NCBI RefSeq assembly: GCF_007655255.1
Contig: NZ_VMYE01000023.1
Span: 1 to 52,616 of the forward strand
DNA length: 52,616 nt
Source of the DNA: Extensimonas perlucida
Lineage (GTDB): Bacteria > Pseudomonadota > Gammaproteobacteria > Burkholderiales > Burkholderiaceae_C
Direction: 5' to 3'
Every line of letters starts with the position of its first letter. Within the stretch, counting starts at the first letter, position 1. Shown here piece by piece: positions 45,004 to 51,303 of the stretch. The translations under genes were made by a program, and so were the position numbers. Under the pieces are notes generated by a model. The model worked only from the letters and a program-made list of their open reading frames with translations. It was not told the DNA's origin and did no database searches.

Positions 45004-46082
45004 TGCGCGATCTCCATCTTCGTGAACACGTAATCCGCCAGCGCACGCACCTCCTGGGTGGCCTTCCGCGCGGCGGTCTTCTTGATCTTCCACACCGGCA
45101 TCTGCTCGCCCAGCGCCTCGGCGATGCTGTCACGCGCGCCGATGCTGAACGGCAAGATGAGCTGCGGGTATGCCTGCTGCAACGTCGCCAGGTTGTTGAC
45201 GTGGCGCGGCTTCCGCGCGTCCACCTTGTTCGGCACCATGCCGAGGAAGCGCAGCTTGGGGTTCTGCTTGCGCAGGTTGCTGATGACCGCGACCATCTTC
45301 TTCATGCCCTGCAAGCTGTACGCCTCCATTTCGATGGGCGACAGCATGTAGTCGGCCGTCAGCACGGCCGCCGTCATGGCGACGCCAAGGGAGGGGGCCG
45401 TGTCGATCAGGCACACGTCGAAGAACTCGCCCAGCGCGGCCACACTGGCCCGCAGCGCGGCGGCCGCCTGGGAAAGCTCCATCTTGTCCAGGTTCGCCAG
45501 GTTGGCGTCTGCCGCGATCAGCGCCAGGCCGTCATCCTCCCGGTCAGCGAACCAGGCGCGCAGCTCGTCGCCGCCGGCGGTGAACATGCGACTGGCGGGA
45601 TAGCCCGAGTCGTGGCCGGCCAGCGTCCAGCTCGCATTGCCCTGGGTGTCCAGGTCGATCACTGCAACCCGAAGGCCGCGCTCCTGGAAGTCGAACGCCA
45701 GGTGGCAGGTTGCGAACGTCTTGCCTTGACCGCCTTTCTGAATTGCCGTGACCAGTGTTTTCATGAGTTGGGTTCCTGTTTCCTCTTTCCCTTGGCGTCG
45801 GCTTCCCAACGCTTGACGATGAACGCTTGATGCTCCGGCAGTACCGCCGTCACCCGCTCGAAGCCCTGCGGGAGCACTTCCCCCGCCACTGCCCACACGC
45901 GGCTGACCGCTTGCGATACCGCCCCCTTGGTCAGCCCCAGCGAGGCCACAAACTCGGCCTGGGGCCTTCCATCGACCAGCACGCCGCGCGCTATGTCGAT
46001 GGTCTGTTGCCCGATCTCCAGGCCCTTGATCGCCGCCTGGAATTGGGCTTCGGTTAGCCGTTTCTTCATGGAGAACACCCAT
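45000..46082 (-). CDS. incC: Partition ATPase IncC (IncC1; IncC2 from internal start)
   Basis: A 360-residue ParA-family ATPase. The short form IncC2 (254 residues) starts at the ATG 45764 and has the deviant Walker A KGGQGKT (IncC2 residues 10-16). The N-terminal 106 residues of IncC1 are read through korA in another frame and are Gly/Arg-rich. It works with KorB in segregation and increases KorB repression. Confidence 0.96.
   Translation of the reverse strand: MGVLHEETANRSPIPGGDQGPGDRATDHRHSARRAGRWKAPGRVCGLAGADQGGGIASGQPRVGSGGGSAPAGLRAGDGGTAGASSVHRQALGSRRQGKEETGTQLMKTLVTAIQKGGQGKTFATCHLAFDFQERGLRVAVIDLDTQGNASWTLAGHDSGYPASRMFTAGGDELRAWFADREDDGLALIAADANLANLDKMELSQAAAALRASVAALGEFFDVCLIDTAPSLGVAMTAAVLTADYMLSPIEMEAYSLQGMKKMVAVISNLRKQNPKLRFLGMVPNKVDARKPRHVNNLATLQQAYPQLILPFSIGARDSIAEALGEQMPVWKIKKTAARKATQEVRALADYVFTKMEIAQ
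45761..46069 (-). CDS. korA: Global repressor KorA
   Basis: A 102-residue repressor. The helix-turn-helix QAEFVASLGLTKGAVSQAV recognises GTTTAGCTAAAC. The C-terminal dimer block GFERVTAVLPEHQAFIVKRW is shared with TrbA and, in weaker form, KlcB. It is entirely contained in the frame of the IncC1 N-terminus. Confidence 0.96.
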   Translation of the reverse strand: MKKRLTEAQFQAAIKGLEIGQQTIDIARGVLVDGRPQAEFVASLGLTKGAVSQAVSRVWAVAGEVLPQGFERVTAVLPEHQAFIVKRWEADAKGKRKQEPNS

Positions 46083-46141
46083 ATAAACTCCACACCCGGT
46101 TGTTGAACAAAAGGCGGTGCCAGCCGCCGACCATGTGCAGA

Positions 46142-46187
46142 AGTTTAGCTAAACTCGCCGCCCGCGTCAAGCGTTTTAGCGGCTAAA
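46142..46187 (-). promoter_or_regulatory. korA promoter with KorA and KorB operators
   Basis: Read leftward: -35 TTGACG (46170-46165), 17-bp spacer, -10 TAAACT (46147-46142). KorA site GTTTAGCTAAAC at 46143-46154 over the -10. KorB site TTTAGCGGCTAAA at 46175-46187 upstream of the -35; the kleF stop codon lies inside it. Confidence 0.93.
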
Positions 46188-46505
46188 AATGGGCGCGTGA
46201 TCTTCTTTCTTGGCGTTCAACCTGGCCGCGTCAGCGGCACTCATGAAGAACGTCATCAGCGGGCCGACCGTGCGGCTCGAACCGTTGGCAAAGCACACGT
46301 CGAACTGACCGCCGGCGGTGTGCGGATCGACGCCTTCCACCAGTCGCCAGGGGTCAAGGCCCCATTCCTCGGATTGCGCGCTGTACCAATAGGCCGGCGC
46401 ATCGCCGTTCAAGTCGCTGGCCGCGTACTCGCGCACCAGGACGGCCACCCGGCCGGTGTTCGGCTCCACGAATCCCGGCGGGTAGGGTAGGGTCTGTTTT
46501 TTCAT
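46176..46505 (-). CDS. kleF: KleF
   Basis: A 109-residue protein of the kle (stability) operon, identified by position after kleE and before korA. No membrane helix or catalytic motif seen. Its last codons and stop overlap the korA KorB operator. Function unknown; overproduced Kle proteins are toxic in some hosts. Confidence 0.82.
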   Translation of the reverse strand: MKKQTLPYPPGFVEPNTGRVAVLVREYAASDLNGDAPAYWYSAQSEEWGLDPWRLVEGVDPHTAGGQFDVCFANGSSRTVGPLMTFFMSAADAARLNAKKEDHAPIFSR

Positions 46506-46506
46506 G

Positions 46507-46833
46507 TCAAAGCCCCTTCGGCTTGTAGATCGAAACGAAGTAGGTGATCGCGGTCAGCACCGCGAAGTACGCCAGGAACGACCAACCGGCATACACGCCA
46601 GGCGTGTTCCAGTGGTAGAGCATCCGCACGAACTGGAAGAAGGTGGCAATCGACAGCACCCACTTGAGGATCGGCCAGACCAGCACGGTCGCCACCCATA
46701 CGAACTTGACCAGGCCGGCCAGCAGGCCAGCACCGGGGGCCTTGTTGGGGGCAGCAGACGCGGCGGCAGGCTCCACCGGCGCGGGCGCGGCGGGCTGCTC
46801 GATCTCCTTGGGGAACTTGATGATGTTGGACAT
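46507..46833 (-). CDS. kleE: KleE, small membrane protein
   Basis: A 108-residue protein with two or three hydrophobic helices in its C-terminal two-thirds (about residues 38-60 and 78-102) after a Pro/Ala-rich stretch. Matches KleE by position and by the MSNIIKFPKE start. The kle genes contribute to host-range and stable maintenance. Confidence 0.87.
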   Translation of the reverse strand: MSNIIKFPKEIEQPAAPAPVEPAAASAAPNKAPGAGLLAGLVKFVWVATVLVWPILKWVLSIATFFQFVRMLYHWNTPGVYAGWSFLAYFAVLTAITYFVSIYKPKGL

Positions 46834-46918
46834 AGCTTGACCCTCCACGCGCTTACGTGTTGAATGCTGGGTGCTCCCACTCGGAAGCATGGTTACGGTG
46901 TGCCAGCACCAGGCCAAG

Positions 46919-46940
46919 CGCCCCGGATCACTCCGGGGCG
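46919..46940. terminator. Hairpin in the kleA-kleE gap
   Basis: Perfect 8-bp stem CGCCCCGG-N6-CCGGGGCG without a clear T-run. The 208-bp gap is where RP4 has kleB to kleD; I see no gene in it, so the hairpin may act as an attenuator or RNA stabiliser. Confidence 0.5.
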
Positions 46941-47041
46941 TTCCTCCACCTGGGGCCGCCCTTGATCTTGCCTCGGCTCACGCAATACTCCTTCTTGGCG
47001 TCCTCGATAGGCCCGGCCGTTGCCGACCGGGCCATGTGCTC

Positions 47042-47278
47042 TTACCAGCCGGCCCGGCGCTTGGCCTGCTCGACGGCTTCCATCGACCAATGGCCCTTGG
47101 CCTGCCCCTCCAGGGAGCATCCGGCGAAGTACGCCTTGCCGCGCAGTTCCTCGGCTTTGCACACCAGCTCGGCCGCCTCGGCCATCATGGCCGCGATCTC
47201 GTCACGGCGGGCCGGGAAGTCGGTCGCTGCCGCGCCCTCCAGCTCGTCAATCCAGGGCATAATCTTGTTGTCGCTCAT
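47042..47278 (-). CDS. kleA: KleA
   Basis: A 78-residue helical protein (begins MSDNKIMPWIDELEG; AMMAEAAELVCKAEELRGKAYFAG in the core; ends KGHWSMEAVEQAKRRAGW). KleA of RK2 folds as a helical dimer. First gene of the kle operon, under a KorA/KorB/KorC-controlled promoter. Confidence 0.92.
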   Translation of the reverse strand: MSDNKIMPWIDELEGAAATDFPARRDEIAAMMAEAAELVCKAEELRGKAYFAGCSLEGQAKGHWSMEAVEQAKRRAGW

Positions 47279-47329
47279 CGGACTTTCTCCGGTAGTTGAC
47301 CTGGGCAATGTGCCCGGCCTTCAAGTGCT

Positions 47330-47420
47330 ATATTAGGGCAAAATGCCCTAACCTGTCAAGCACTTTAGCTAAACTTTTTTCGCTTTACCGGAATCCGAAG
47401 GCTAAACTTTAGCCGCTAAA
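47330..47420 (-). promoter_or_regulatory. kleA promoter with KorC, KorA-like and KorB operators
   Basis: Read leftward: -35 TTGACA (47359-47354), 18-bp spacer, -10 TAATAT (47335-47330). The KorC palindrome TAGGGCA-N3-TGCCCTA (47334-47350) fills the spacer. CTTTAGCTAAAC (47363-47374), one base off a KorA site, and a perfect KorB site (47408-47420) lie upstream. The whole arrangement recurs at klcA. Confidence 0.92.
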
Positions 47421-47435
47421 ACCTTTCCCTTGGCG

Positions 47436-47693
47436 TCAATCCTCTTTCCAGATCACGCCCAGCCCGGCCTGGTCGCACAGGATCGCCCATGCCGCATAGG
47501 GAATCGGGGTGTCCTCGCCGATCCAGCGGCGGATCGTGCGGTCGCCCTTCGCGCCCAGCCCCAGCGCCTTCGCGGCCTTGCTGCCGCTGAACCCGGCCAG
47601 GCGCAGCACCTCTCGGACTTCCTCGCCGGTCGGTTGCGCCCAGCGTTCGGCCGGCTTCAAGCACTCCAGCCGGATATTGGCGTCGTTCGTCAT
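47436..47693 (-). CDS. korC: Repressor KorC
   Basis: An 85-residue helix-turn-helix protein (VLRLAGFSGSKAAKALGLGAKGDRTIRRWIG). It represses the kle and klc promoters via the TAGGGCA palindromes at 47334 and 49677. It is part of the leftward klcA-klcB-korC operon, so it limits its own synthesis. Its stop is overlapped by the CCCTTGGCGT motif. Confidence 0.94.
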   Translation of the reverse strand: MTNDANIRLECLKPAERWAQPTGEEVREVLRLAGFSGSKAAKALGLGAKGDRTIRRWIGEDTPIPYAAWAILCDQAGLGVIWKED

Positions 47694-47709
47694 TCGTTCG
47701 TTCTCCTGG

Positions 47710-48918
47710 TCAAGTGATAAGCCGCAACTGGTCGAAGCCGTAGATCGACTGGATGCAGCTCGGGTCTGAATCGACCACGCGCCGGCCTGCGCGATTGGTC
47801 TTGTACGTTACCGGCCTGTCGTCGTGCGCCCACACCTGGCGGGTGTCGGGATGCACCTTCACGATGATGATGCGCTTGCCGATGTAGCGGTCGAAAACCG
47901 GGTGATGGACGCTCACGATCTCGCACCGCTGGCCGGGCTTGAACTCCACCAGGTCGGCCGGGCCTCCATCGCCATTCCTGGCGATGCTGCAGGTTGCCGC
48001 GCTCGCTCGCGGCATCGTTGTTTCCGGCGATACAGGCCCGCCCTCGCCCGGCTCGGCATCGTCGGCTTTGACGATGCTGCAGGTCATCGTCGTTTCTGGC
48101 GATGCGGGATCTCGCTCCGGGCCTGCGCCGGTGATTTTTCCCTTGGCGTCCAACCCGGCGGCCCTGGCCGCCTTGATCCTGGTCGCGGCCTCGGCCGCCC
48201 AGCGCCTGGCGATGAAGGCCCGATGCGAGGGCAGCACCACATCGACCAGGACGAACCCCGGCGGCACCAGGACGGTCGCCGGTGCGCGCCGCGCCGGCGG
48301 CTCCAAGCCGGCCAGCCAAGCGGGCAGGGGAGCATCGGCCAGGCGGTCGCGGTAGCTGGCCTCGACCATCACCGGGCGCTTCTTCTCGGCTCGCTGCGCA
48401 GCCAGGATGCCGCGCGCAACCTCGTCCACCGTCATGCAGCCCTGCGCCGTGTCGAAGTGCGAGCGGTAGCCCGTTTCGGAGATAAACGGCCTGTCCAGGT
48501 CGATGACGTGGAACTGGAAGTGGGCACCCAGCGGCCCGCCGTAGCCGGCCTCGTACTCCACCAGGGCGCGCATGTCGCCATCCGCGACCAGGAACTGGCC
48601 GCGCTGGCCCCACAAGGGCACGTCGCCAGGCACCGCCGCGCAATGGCGCTCGATGACCTGGCCGGGCGCGTCGTGGTCGGCCATGCTGCCCACGTGCGTT
48701 CCGCCGTTCATCTTCCAGATGACGGCCTCGTATCGGTCGCTGGCCGCCTCGGCGGCCGCACCGTCACCGCGCATGATCGCCGCGTCGATCTCCACCACGG
48801 CCGCCACGGCGGCGGCCAGCAGCTCGTCGCGGTCGGTGGGCAGCTCGGCCAGCAGCTCGGCCGCCGGCGCGTTCCAGTCCTGGCCCGGCTGGGCCGGCGT
48901 CTTGCGTTTCTTCGCCAT
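47710..48918 (-). CDS. klcB: KlcB with an in-frame palindromic repeat array
   Basis: A 402-residue IncP-1 KlcB. A central block GFVLVDVVLPSHRAFIARRW (about residues 222-241) resembles the KorA/TrbA C-terminal dimer domain. Downstream, residues about 272-318 are encoded by the repeat array at 47967-48113 and show repeated SPETTM and TCSI motifs. The C-terminal domain contains RCEIVSVHHPVFDRYIGKR. Function not established. Start at MAKKRKTPA with an upstream in-frame ATG five codons earlier possible. Confidence 0.88.
   Translation of the reverse strand: MAKKRKTPAQPGQDWNAPAAELLAELPTDRDELLAAAVAAVVEIDAAIMRGDGAAAEAASDRYEAVIWKMNGGTHVGSMADHDAPGQVIERHCAAVPGDVPLWGQRGQFLVADGDMRALVEYEAGYGGPLGAHFQFHVIDLDRPFISETGYRSHFDTAQGCMTVDEVARGILAAQRAEKKRPVMVEASYRDRLADAPLPAWLAGLEPPARRAPATVLVPPGFVLVDVVLPSHRAFIARRWAAEAATRIKAARAAGLDAKGKITGAGPERDPASPETTMTCSIVKADDAEPGEGGPVSPETTMPRASAATCSIARNGDGGPADLVEFKPGQRCEIVSVHHPVFDRYIGKRIIIVKVHPDTRQVWAHDDRPVTYKTNRAGRRVVDSDPSCIQSIYGFDQLRLIT
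47967..48113. repeat. Palindromic repeat array inside klcB
   Basis: Four 20-bp units (47967-47986, 48013-48032, 48057-48076, 48085-48104), related to CATCGYC-N6-GGCGATG. Units one and three are followed by CTGCAG. The last runs into CGGGATCTC, the same junction found at the traM stop. No stop codons are introduced in the klcB frame. Confidence 0.9.
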
Positions 48919-48929
48919 CGGCCGGCCCC

Positions 48930-49148
48930 TCAAGTGTCAGCACGCCGCCACGCGATCACGTCGCGGGCTTCGTAGCCGTGGCGCTTGCAGTCGTCGCAGA
49001 ATCCCGAGCTGAACCCCTTGTGGTTCGTGCCGATCCATGCGGCCGGCTTGCCGCATTCGTGGCCGTAGGTGCCCGGCTCGGCGTTGTGGCACTTGCCGTC
49101 CGTCGCGTAGCTGTTCGTCGGTGCCTGGGGAGCGTTGTTCCTGGTCAT
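48930..49148 (-). CDS. Small Cys-rich protein between klcA and klcB
   Basis: A 72-residue protein starting MTRNNAPQAPTNS, with Cys in the pattern C-N10-C-N19-C-x-x-C plus several His (GKCHNAE, HECGKP, GFCDDCKRHGY), suggesting a small zinc-binding fold. A GGAGGCGACC ribosome site precedes the ATG. It lies in the klcA-klcB-korC operon, so it is probably under KorC/KorA/KorB control. I do not recognise the family. Confidence 0.7.
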   Translation of the reverse strand: MTRNNAPQAPTNSYATDGKCHNAEPGTYGHECGKPAAWIGTNHKGFSSGFCDDCKRHGYEARDVIAWRRADT

Positions 49149-49192
49149 GGTCGCCTCCTGGAAGCCCCGGCCGAAGCCGGGGCCGCCCCTCA

Positions 49193-49621
49193 TCAGTCAA
49201 TAGCCCGGTAGATCGCGGCCGCCTCGGCGTGGCTGGCTGCGAAGCCGCGCAGGAAGTGATAGCGGTCGATCAGGGCATCGCCGGCGTCCGTGTCGGCGGC
49301 CTCGGCCGCGAGCTGACCCAGCGCGAACAGGGTTGCGACAATGCCGGCGGCGTCGGCCGACAACTCGCCTCGGAAGCCGTTGCCGTCCACCTCGATCTCC
49401 AGGCGGTCGGCCAGGTCGGGGGCCATGTAAAAACCGCCGTCCGACAAGGTGTAGTAGTGCCAATACGCGCCGCTGTAGCGTTCGCAGAGCCGGCGAAGCC
49501 AGGCATACACCAGGGCCTCGCCGCGCATCATCAGACGCGGGCCGAAGTAGGCGGGCAGGAAGTCGAGGCGCTGGGCCTCGGCGACCAGGGAAGCGGTAAC
49601 GGGTTGCTCTTGGGTGTTCAT
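49193..49621 (-). CDS. klcA: Antirestriction protein KlcA (ArdB family)
   Basis: A 142-residue ArdB/KlcA-type protein (ERYSGAYWHYYTLSDGGFYM and ELSADAAGIVATLFAL are the family's core). Members block type I restriction without DNA mimicry, protecting incoming plasmid DNA. First gene of the klc operon, behind a promoter twin of kleAp. Confidence 0.94.
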   Translation of the reverse strand: MNTQEQPVTASLVAEAQRLDFLPAYFGPRLMMRGEALVYAWLRRLCERYSGAYWHYYTLSDGGFYMAPDLADRLEIEVDGNGFRGELSADAAGIVATLFALGQLAAEAADTDAGDALIDRYHFLRGFAASHAEAAAIYRAID

Positions 49622-49672
49622 CGGACTTTCTCCGGTAGTTGACCTGGGCGAAATGCCCGGCCTTCAAGTGCT

Positions 49673-49731
49673 ATATTAGGGCAAAATGTCCTAATCGTCA
49701 AGCACTTTAGCTAAACGTTTTAGCCGCTAAA
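49673..49731 (-). promoter_or_regulatory. klcA promoter with KorC, KorA-like and KorB operators
   Basis: Read leftward: -35 TTGACG (49701-49696), 17-bp spacer, -10 TAATAT (49678-49673). KorC site TAGGGCA-N3-TGTCCTA (49677-49693, one arm mismatch) in the spacer. KorA-like CTTTAGCTAAAC (49705-49716) and a perfect KorB site (49719-49731) follow. Confidence 0.92.
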
Positions 49732-49754
49732 CCTTGCCCTTTCCCTTGGCGTGC

Positions 49755-49767
49755 ATTACAATGTAAT
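49755..49767. promoter_or_regulatory. Probable operator of the toxin-antitoxin pair
   Basis: Palindrome ATTACATTGTAAT-like (ATTACA-A-TGTAAT) 27 bp before the antitoxin ATG. RelB/DinJ antitoxins commonly bind such short dyads over their own promoter. Confidence 0.6.
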
Positions 49768-49793
49768 TCACGAACCCAACCGGAGAACCAATC

Positions 49794-50057
49794 ATGGCTG
49801 CAAACCAGCTCGTACAAACGCGCATCGACGGCGCGATCAAGGAAGAAGCGGCGGCCGTCCTGGCCGCGATGGGCCTTACCGTGTCCGACGCGGTGCGGCT
49901 GCTGCTCACGAAGGTGGCCCAGGACAAGGCGCTGCCCTTCGAGCCGCTGATTCCGAACGCCACCACCATCGAGGCGATGAAGGAAGCCCGCAAGGGCAAG
50001 CTGCCGCGCTTCGCCACCGTCAACGATCTGATGGCCGATCTGCATGCGGCAGATTGA
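49794..50057 (+). CDS. RelB/DinJ-family antitoxin
   Basis: An 87-residue ribbon-helix-helix antitoxin (LVQTRIDGAIKEEAAAVLAAMGLTVSDAVRLLL) with an unstructured, basic/aliphatic C-terminal toxin-neutralising tail. It represses its operon and neutralises the overlapping toxin. A GGAGAACC site lies upstream. Found between klcA and oriV on several IncP-1 beta plasmids. Confidence 0.92.
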   Translation: MAANQLVQTRIDGAIKEEAAAVLAAMGLTVSDAVRLLLTKVAQDKALPFEPLIPNATTIEAMKEARKGKLPRFATVNDLMADLHAAD

Positions 50058-50325
50058 GCGCACCGGCCAGTTCAAGCGCGACTACAAGCGCGAGGCGAAA
50101 GGGCAGCACCGGGCCACGCTCGACGCCGACCTGGTGCCCGTCCTGGTCGCGCTCGCCGACGACCAGCCGCTGGAACCTCGGCACCGCGACCACGCGCTGA
50201 CCGGGGACTGGAAGGATCACCGGGATTGCCACGTCAAGCCCGACCTGGTGCTGATCTACCAGAAGCCCGACGCCGACACGCTGCGCCTGGTGCGCCTCGG
50301 CTCTCACTCCGAACTCGGCTTGTGA
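50044..50325 (+). CDS. RelE/YafQ-family mRNA interferase toxin
   Basis: A 93-residue YafQ-type toxin (begins MRQIERTGQFKRDYKRE; HALTGDWKDHRDCHVKPDLVLIY contains the conserved His/Asp of the YafQ active site; ends LRLVRLGSHSELGL). It cleaves mRNA on the ribosome. The start overlaps the antitoxin by 14 bases, giving coupled translation. Acts as a plasmid-stabilising addiction module. Confidence 0.92.
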   Translation: MRQIERTGQFKRDYKREAKGQHRATLDADLVPVLVALADDQPLEPRHRDHALTGDWKDHRDCHVKPDLVLIYQKPDADTLRLVRLGSHSELGL

Positions 50326-50360
50326 TCGGCGCGGGCCTGGCCCCGCGTCTCACGTTTCAT

Positions 50361-51149
50361 TGACACTTGAGGGGCGCTTTCCGCGCCACCGGCCGAGCTG
50401 GCCGACCCCCTTCCTTGGCGTAAAACCTGCGGCGGTGGAGCTGCTGCGATGCTTGAGGATCGCGCGGCCGGTCGAACCGCGGCGACCTGGTTGGGGAGTG
50501 TGAGGGGGCTTTGCCCCCTCGCAAGCTCTCGAACTTACTGCCTTCCGCCAGGCGCTTGCGCCTGGCTCTCCTAAGCCGTAGCGCCGAAGGCGCTCCATTG
50601 TGGGGTGAGGCCGCAAGGCGGCCGAGGGGCGTAGCCCCTGGGGGGATGGGAGGCCGCTTGCGGCCGGGTGGGATCGAGAAGGGGGGTTTCCCCCCTTCGG
50701 CGGCCGGTCATGCTGCGCGGTAGCTTGGGCCGTGTTGCCGTTTTTTTCGCCAGCCTCTGGTTAAAACTACCTGGTTATATAAAAAGGTTATAAAGACGGT
50801 TAAAAACCTGGTTAGCATGACCGAAAAACGCGCGTAAACCGTTGTCACGCCAAGGAAAAGCGCGAAGAGGCCGCCCCTCAAGTGTCAATGGATAAGCCCC
50901 CCATGTGTCAATACGCTGCCCCTCAAGTGTCAAGAACCGCGCCCCTCAAGTGTCAGTAGGGCCGCCCCTCAAGTGTCAATACCGGGGCAGGGTTCCTAAC
51001 AGGGTTATCCACAACTTCGGTGGATAACTCCATGCCGATCAGGCACTTAGGCCGCCTCGGCGGCCGCCTGGACGGCTCGACCAGGCCGAAATCGGCCGCT
51101 GCCCCCCAAGTGTCAACATCGCGCCGGCCCCGCTGCCCCTCAAGTGTCA
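50361..51149. other. oriV: Vegetative origin oriV with TrfA iterons
   Basis: Iteron consensus GCCCCTCAAGTGTCA. Copies: one inverted at 50361-50375; the main cluster at 50873-50887, 50896-50910 (degenerate), 50918-50932, 50941-50955 and 50964-50978; and a distal pair at 51101-51115 (one mismatch) and 51135-51149. DnaA-type boxes TTATCCACA (51005-51013) and the facing GTGGATAA (51020-51027). An AT-rich unwinding stretch lies at about 50740-50820. No protein gene is supported in 50326-51303. Confidence 0.95.
50502..50698. repeat. Run of seven perfect short-loop hairpins in oriV
   Basis: Hairpins at 50502-50520 (8-bp stem), 50547-50566 (9), 50581-50593 (5), 50609-50623 (6), 50625-50639 (6), 50652-50665 (6) and 50678-50698 (9). 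Loops are only 2 or 3 bases: TTT, TT, GAA, AAG, GTA, TT, TTT. They lie between the lone iteron and the AT-rich region. Confidence 0.85.
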
Positions 51150-51303
51150 ACGTCAGGGCTGCGCCGGCCGGCCTCGGCCGACTTGTCCCGAAACTGTCCA
51201 CAACGGCCGCGCCGGTGGGGCAGGGCAGGGAAGGCCCCGGAAACGGGCCAGGAAGGCCCGTCAGGGCCGCAAAGCCCAGCGGCGAGGGCCACCGGCCCGG
51301 TGA

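Noticed and set aside
46834..47041. kleB, kleC or kleD in the kleA-kleE gap
   Set aside because: No open frame with a start and ribosome site fits; only a hairpin is seen, as expected for a beta-type plasmid with kleA, E and F only.
8093..48113. The palindromic units as a CRISPR array
   Set aside because: Only four units per array, gaps are short and unequal and partly made of palindromes, and there are no cas genes.
47334..49693. TAGGGCA palindromes as terminators
   Set aside because: They sit between -35 and -10 boxes and match KorC operators, so they are regulatory.
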